Source: Chromatiaceae bacterium
Lineage (GTDB): Bacteria > Pseudomonadota > Gammaproteobacteria > Chromatiales > Chromatiaceae
NCBI GenBank assembly: GCA_024235395.1
Contig: JACKMK010000002.1
Coordinates: 992,001 to 1,056,000 of the forward strand
Length of the DNA stretch: 64,000 nucleotides
Reading direction: 5' to 3'
The notes below the pieces were generated by a model, which had not been told where the DNA came from, ran no database searches, and saw nothing but the letters and a program-made list of their open reading frames with translations. This document shows, one piece after another, positions 63,340 through 64,000 of this stretch. How positions within the stretch are numbered: the stretch's first letter is position 1; every line of letters starts with the position of its first letter. A program made the position numbers and the translations under genes.

Positions 63340-63481
63340 GGTACTGCACTCCGTATGGCTGACATCGCCGGCCGGGCGCGAAGACCGCGCGCCCCGGACC
63401 ACCGGCGTTGGTATACTTTGACAAAATCACGGCCTCGGTGCCGCTGTAAATTCACTTCATTCTGTGCGTTGTAGTAACGGT

Positions 63482-64000
63482 ATGCCATTGATCAGTCACA
63501 CCCCGGCCTGGAAAGCGCTCGAGCAACACTGGACCGACGTCGCCAAGCTGCACATGCGCGAGCTGTTCGACCAGGACCCGACCAGGGCGGAGCGTTTCAG
63601 CCTCGAAGAGTGCGGCATCTACCTCGATTATTCGAAAAACCTGATCACCAGCGAGACGCTGCACCATCTGATGGGACTGGCGCAGACCGCCGAATTGCGG
63701 TTCTGGGGCGACAGTTTGCTACGGGGCGACAAGGTCAACAACACCGAAGGCAGGGCGGTGCTGCACATGGCCCTGCGCAATCGTGGTGCACGCGAGTACC
63801 GGGTCGACGGCAACGATGTGATGCCGGGCATCCGCTCGGTACTGGAGCGCATGGGCGCGTTCTCCGAGGAGATACGCAGTGGCCGCTGGCTGGGATACAC
63901 CGGGCGCCGGATCAGCGACGTGGTCAGCATCGGGATCGGCGGTTCGAGCCTGGGTCCGAAGATGGTCTGCCAGGCGCTGCGGCCCTACCAGACACCGAAA
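63482..64000 (+). CDS. pgi: Glucose-6-phosphate isomerase, N-terminal part
   Basis: The first 173 residues of phosphoglucose isomerase run off the window edge. The start MPLISHTPAWKALEQHW, NTEGRAVLHMALRNRG and the phosphosugar-binding VVSIGIGGSSLGPKMVCQAL are characteristic. It interconverts glucose 6-phosphate and fructose 6-phosphate. ATG 63482 lies 142 bases from the divergent ppc start. TTGACA at 63418-63423 would be a perfect -35, but no good -10 is at the right spacing. Confidence 0.93.
   Translation, partial: MPLISHTPAWKALEQHWTDVAKLHMRELFDQDPTRAERFSLEECGIYLDYSKNLITSETLHHLMGLAQTAELRFWGDSLLRGDKVNNTEGRAVLHMALRNRGAREYRVDGNDVMPGIRSVLERMGAFSEEIRSGRWLGYTGRRISDVVSIGIGGSSLGPKMVCQALRPYQTPK

Noticed and set aside
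63418..63423. Perfect TTGACA as a -35 for pgi
   Set aside because: No acceptable -10 hexamer lies 15-19 bases downstream, so a promoter cannot be supported.

Overview
GC-rich chromosomal segment, almost entirely protein-coding, with a housekeeping gene content and gene order typical of a gammaproteobacterium. The best guess is a free-living or symbiotic sulfur oxidizer near the Chromatiales. Reasons: a fused ATP sulfurylase/APS kinase at the left edge, a lipoprotein resembling SoxXA-binding proteins, a secreted metallo-beta-lactamase-fold protein of the quinoprotein-relay type, a PilW/RodZ/HisS/YfgM/BamB/Der block and a PcnB-FolK-dNK-PanBC block. The species is not identified. No tRNA, rRNA, CRISPR array, prophage or insertion sequence was found, and no gene-free stretch exceeds 300 bases if the small 55-residue frame beside valS is accepted.

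Layout. 1-2.5 kb: tail of a DUF302 gene, sat/apsK fusion, small membrane protein. 2.6-12.7 kb: suhB diverging from trmJ-cysE and a complete isc operon (iscR, iscS, RRM gene, iscU, iscA, hscB, hscA, fdx, iscX), then a DUF1015 gene. 12.8-23.2 kb: relA, ndk, rlmN, pilW, rodZ, hisS, yfgM, bamB, der; ispG, often found between rodZ and hisS, is absent here. 23.2-29 kb: xseA and a lipoprotein on the minus strand, then guaB, guaA, tadA. 29-42 kb, more accessory: a zinc hydrolase, mltF, a MotA-like/OmpA-like membrane pair, hrpB, a double receiver protein, small membrane or low-complexity proteins, two overlapping paralogous GTPases and a small putative DNA-binding protein under a promoter bracketed by inverted repeats. 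42-47.5 kb: FHA membrane protein, secreted trypsin-like protease and mnmH in one overlapping minus-strand operon, tcdA, rdgC. 47.6-64 kb: rapA, a glutathione transferase, a chemoreceptor, valS, pcnB-folK-dNK-panB-panC, ppc and the start of pgi.

How the genes work together. CysE supplies O-acetylserine for cysteine, IscS draws sulfur from cysteine, IscU/IscA assemble and pass on clusters with HscB/HscA/Fdx, and IscR senses cluster supply through a site overlapping its own promoter. RelA, Ndk, GuaA and GuaB all act on guanine nucleotides. BamB, YfgM, RodZ, PilW and MltF serve the cell envelope.

Most notable for follow-up: a candidate structured RNA with a possible 8-bp pseudoknot just upstream of the RRM gene inside the isc operon; a promoter at 42228-42256 flanked by 13-bp perfect inverted repeats; an apparent ATT start codon for pcnB; an ATP sulfurylase domain that has lost its usual nucleotide-binding motifs; and three little-characterised gene pairs (MotA-like/OmpA-like, GTPase/GTPase, protease/FHA).
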